Assembly (NCBI GenBank): GCA_030271565.1 | Contig: JARXKR010000020.1 | Coordinates: forward strand, 9,502-18,026 | DNA: 8,525 nucleotides | Source: Pseudomonadota bacterium | GTDB taxonomy: Bacteria; Pseudomonadota; Alphaproteobacteria; Sphingomonadales; Sphingomonadaceae | Direction of reading: 5' to 3' | Shown here: in pieces, positions 6,348 to 8,525 of the stretch | Layout: each line of letters starts with the position of its first letter | Numbering within the stretch: the first letter of the stretch is position 1 | Made by a program: the position numbers and the translations under genes | Notes under the pieces: model-generated | The model's database searches: none | Seen by the model: only the letters and a program-made list of their open reading frames with translations | Told to the model about the DNA's origin: nothing

Positions 6348-6698
6348 ATGGACAAATTCCCCGCACGGATGTTCCGCTGGGCGGCGATCTACGGTGTAAT
6401 TGTGCTGGTGCCTTTGTACCTCACGCCATTGCCGCCTGTTGGGGCAGAGGTGTTTTTCGGGTTCGTCGGGCTGGCCGTGGTGTTCCAGGGCGTGTTCTGG
6501 ACCATTGGCAGCGACCCCGCCAAGTACCGCGCGCTGATGCCCATCGCCGTGGCCGAGAAGCTGGTGTTCGGCGTGCCGTGCCTTGCGCTGTGGGCGAGCG
6601 GCTATCCGGTCAACCCGCCGGTCGCGCTGTTTGCGGGAATTGACCTGCTGCTCGGACTGGGGTTCTTCCTCGCATGGCGGATGCAACAAGCGGCTTGA
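6348..6698 (+). CDS. Small four-helix membrane protein of unknown function
   Basis: 116 residues with a strong ribosome site (AGGGAGGA, four bases before ATG), starting 14 bases after the dprA stop. Four hydrophobic helices are predicted at about 9-26, 34-53, 62-83 and 92-110, with short loops. Features that look conserved rather than random: IYGVIVLVPLYL (14-25), FFGFVGLAVVFQGVFW (36-51), SDPAKYRALMPIAVAEKLVFG (from 55), and GIDLLLGLGFFLAW (97-110). From memory, these match an unnamed, widely scattered family with a pattern of the form YGFVG...Q..F..I..DP.(K/R)YR.LM..A..EK..FG; I know of no assigned function. Being in the plsY-dprA transcription unit suggests co-expression but not a shared job. 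No metal- or cofactor-binding residues stand out. Confidence 0.85.
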   Translation: MDKFPARMFRWAAIYGVIVLVPLYLTPLPPVGAEVFFGFVGLAVVFQGVFWTIGSDPAKYRALMPIAVAEKLVFGVPCLALWASGYPVNPPVALFAGIDLLLGLGFFLAWRMQQAA

Positions 6699-6724
6699 CG
6701 GGACGCCGCCGCGCTCCCCACCCT

Positions 6725-6744
6725 CGCGCGTACGTATACGCGTA
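6725..6744. other. Alternating pyrimidine-purine tract with inverted repeat, upstream of topA
   Basis: Twenty consecutive bases alternate pyrimidine and purine without a break, mostly CG and TA/GTA steps, the composition most prone to left-handed Z-DNA. Inside it CGCGTA (6727-6732) and TACGCG (6737-6742) form a 6-bp stem with a CGTA loop, and two perfect 8-bp palindromes overlap (6733-6740 and 6737-6744). It ends 18 bases before the topA ATG, within the 64-base gap. The structure is read directly; a regulatory role is inference. Confidence 0.6.
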
Positions 6745-6762
6745 AGGATTGCAACACCCATC

Positions 6763-8525
6763 ATGCAGCTTGTCATCGTTGAATCGCCCGCCAAGGCCAA
6801 GACTATCGAGAAGTATCTGGGCAAGGACTACATGGTCCTCGCCTCTTACGGCCACGTCCGCGATCTGCCGCCCAAGGACGGCTCGGTGCGCCCCGACGAA
6901 GACTTTGCGATGGACTGGGAGCTGTACGGCGACAAGGCGCGGCAGGTGAAGGCGATCACCGATGCGGCCAAGACCGCCGACCGCCTGATCCTCGCGACCG
7001 ACCCTGACCGGGAGGGCGAGGCGATCTCGTGGCACGTGCGCGAACTGCTCGCGAAGAAGAAGGCACTGCCCAAGGAGGTCGAGCGGGTCACGTTTAACGC
7101 GATAACCAAGGCCGTGATCCTCGAGGCGATGAAGCACCCGCGCGAACTCGATCAGGATCTGATCGACGCCTACCTCGCCCGCCGCGCGCTCGATTACCTG
7201 TTCGGTTTCACCCTATCGCCGGTGCTGTGGCGCAAGCTGCCCGGGGCCAAGAGCGCAGGGCGCGTGCAGTCGGTCGCGCTGCGGCTGATCTGCGAGCGCG
7301 AGCGCGAGATCGAGCTGTTCCGCGCGGACGAGTACTGGTCGGTGCTGGCGCAGCTTGAGCAGCTTGGCACGCAGTTTGCGGCGCGATTGGTCAAGTTCGA
7401 TGGGCAAAAGCTCGACAAGCTGAGCCTGGGCAACGAGGGCACTGCCGCTCGCGCCAAGGCACTGGTCGAAGCCGCGACGTTCCGGGTCGAGGAGGTCGAG
7501 ACCAAGCCGACGCGGCGCAACCCGTACCCGCCGTTCACCACCTCGACGCTGCAGATGGAGGCCGCGCGCAAGCTCGGCTTCTCGGCCAGCCACACCATGC
7601 GGGTGGCACAGGGGCTGTATGAGGCAGGCGCGATTACCTACATGCGGACCGACGGGGTGCAGATGGACTCCAGCGCGATTTCCGCGGCGCGGGTCGCCAT
7701 CACAGAACGTTACAAGAACGGCCACTACCTTCCTGAAAAACCACGCGTTTACGAAACCAAAGCCAAGAATGCGCAGGAAGCCCACGAAGCAATCCGGCCG
7801 ACCGAGTTTGCGCGCGACAAGTTCGGCAGCGGCGACGAAGGCCGCCTGTACGAGCTGATCTGGAAGCGCGCGATCGCGAGCCAGATGGCCTCGGCAGTGA
7901 TCGAGCGGACCAGCGTGACCTTGCGCGAAGGCACCGGCCAGAACGAGCTGCGCGCCAGCGGCCAGGTGGTCAAATTCCCCGGGTTTCTCGCGGTTTACGA
8001 CGAAAGCCTCGACCAGAAAAGCGATGCCGAAGACGACGAAAGCGCCATGCTGCCGGTGCTGAGCAGCGGCGATACCCCGGCCAAACTGGGGGTTGAGGCC
8101 AACCAGCACTTCACCCAGCCGCCGCCGCGCTTTTCCGAAGCGACTCTGGTCAAGCGGCTCGAGGAACTGGGGATCGGGCGGCCGTCGACTTACGCCTCGA
8201 CCATCCAGGTGCTCAAGGACCGCAACTACGTCCGCACCGAGAAGAACCGCTTCTTCGCCGAGGAGTCTGGGCGCTTGCTGACCGCCTTCCTCGAGCGCTT
8301 CTTCCCGCGCTATGTCGCCTACGAATTTACCGCCGGGATGGAAGACGAGCTCGACGATGTTTCGGGCGGGCGTGAGGCATGGAAGGACTTGCTCGCCAAG
8401 TTCTGGAAGGATTTCAAGCCCAAGAGCGACGAGGTGATGGAGCGCAAGCCGAGCGAAGTGACCGAAGCGCTCGATGAATTCCTGTCCGACTACCTGTTCC
8501 CGCCGACCGAAGATGGCACCGATCC
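6763..8525 (+). CDS. topA: DNA topoisomerase I (type IA), partial at the window's right edge
   Basis: 587 codons are present and the frame is still open at the edge. The enzyme relaxes negative supercoils by cutting one strand through a 5'-phosphotyrosine link; it acts on the nucleoid. TOPRIM domain about 1-115: VESPAKAKTIEKYLG (6-20) with E7, and ATDPDREGE with acidic triad D80, D82, E84. Then YLARRALDYLFGF (137-149), SAGRVQS (164-170), TSTLQMEAARKLGFSA (260-275), catalytic tyrosine Y293 in ITYMRTD, QEAHEAIRPT (338-347) and FSEATLVKRLEELGIGRPST (457-476). The missing C-terminal part would normally hold zinc-binding or basic repeats. The ATG at 6763 gives the usual MQLVIVESPAKAK start; the nearest Shine-Dalgarno (AAGGA, 6744-6748) is 14 bases away, longer than usual, so initiation may be weak or helped by folding of the leader. 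Confidence 0.97.
   Translation, partial: MQLVIVESPAKAKTIEKYLGKDYMVLASYGHVRDLPPKDGSVRPDEDFAMDWELYGDKARQVKAITDAAKTADRLILATDPDREGEAISWHVRELLAKKKALPKEVERVTFNAITKAVILEAMKHPRELDQDLIDAYLARRALDYLFGFTLSPVLWRKLPGAKSAGRVQSVALRLICEREREIELFRADEYWSVLAQLEQLGTQFAARLVKFDGQKLDKLSLGNEGTAARAKALVEAATFRVEEVETKPTRRNPYPPFTTSTLQMEAARKLGFSASHTMRVAQGLYEAGAITYMRTDGVQMDSSAISAARVAITERYKNGHYLPEKPRVYETKAKNAQEAHEAIRPTEFARDKFGSGDEGRLYELIWKRAIASQMASAVIERTSVTLREGTGQNELRASGQVVKFPGFLAVYDESLDQKSDAEDDESAMLPVLSSGDTPAKLGVEANQHFTQPPPRFSEATLVKRLEELGIGRPSTYASTIQVLKDRNYVRTEKNRFFAEESGRLLTAFLERFFPRYVAYEFTAGMEDELDDVSGGREAWKDLLAKFWKDFKPKSDEVMERKPSEVTEALDEFLSDYLFPPTEDGTD

Noticed and set aside
6695..6700. TTGACG as a -35 element for topA
   Set aside because: It overlaps the stop of the preceding gene and has no -10-like sequence 16-18 bases downstream; the TATACG at 6735 is 34 bases away.

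Overview
The window looks like chromosomal, GC-rich alphaproteobacterial DNA, most likely from a sphingomonad (Sphingomonadales, perhaps Erythrobacteraceae). The grounds are a C4-pathway 5-aminolevulinate synthase close to the Rhodobacter type, the run plsY-dprA-(small membrane protein)-topA, and the protein sequences themselves. Taxonomy is an inference from memory of these families; no search was run. I saw no mobile element, CRISPR array, tRNA or rRNA. All gaps between genes are under about 140 bases.

Layout. Two divergent blocks meet at 4547-4661. Reading leftward on the minus strand: murI (glutamate racemase), a membrane-anchored metallo-beta-lactamase-fold hydrolase whose ATG directly follows the murI stop, hemA (5-aminolevulinate synthase, GTG start), and an unusual 460-residue protein joining a DUF2853-like domain, a lysine/alanine/proline-rich tail, one membrane helix and an OmpA-like peptidoglycan-binding domain. 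Reading rightward on the plus strand: plsY (acyl-phosphate:glycerol-3-phosphate acyltransferase), dprA (DNA-processing protein A), a four-helix membrane protein of unknown function, and topA (DNA topoisomerase I), which runs off the right edge.

How the genes relate. Most are housekeeping: cell-wall precursor supply (murI), phospholipid synthesis (plsY), tetrapyrrole synthesis (hemA), DNA uptake/recombination (dprA) and supercoil control (topA). The plus-strand genes are closely packed (gaps of 4, 14 and 64 bases) and probably form one transcription unit, with topA having a separate leader. The minus-strand murI-hydrolase pair is likely translationally coupled; hemA and the OmpA-like gene each have a leader of about 100-135 bases.

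Most worth a second look: (1) the DUF2853/basic-tail/OmpA protein, whose predicted layout could link a cytoplasmic nucleic-acid-binding tail to peptidoglycan; (2) two closely spaced GANTC sites and a terminator-like hairpin in its leader; (3) a 20-bp perfectly alternating pyrimidine-purine tract (Z-DNA/cruciform prone) just upstream of topA; (4) a sigma-54-like -24/-12 element in front of murI. I did not find a clearly new multi-gene system; apart from the first gene this is an ordinary core-genome region.
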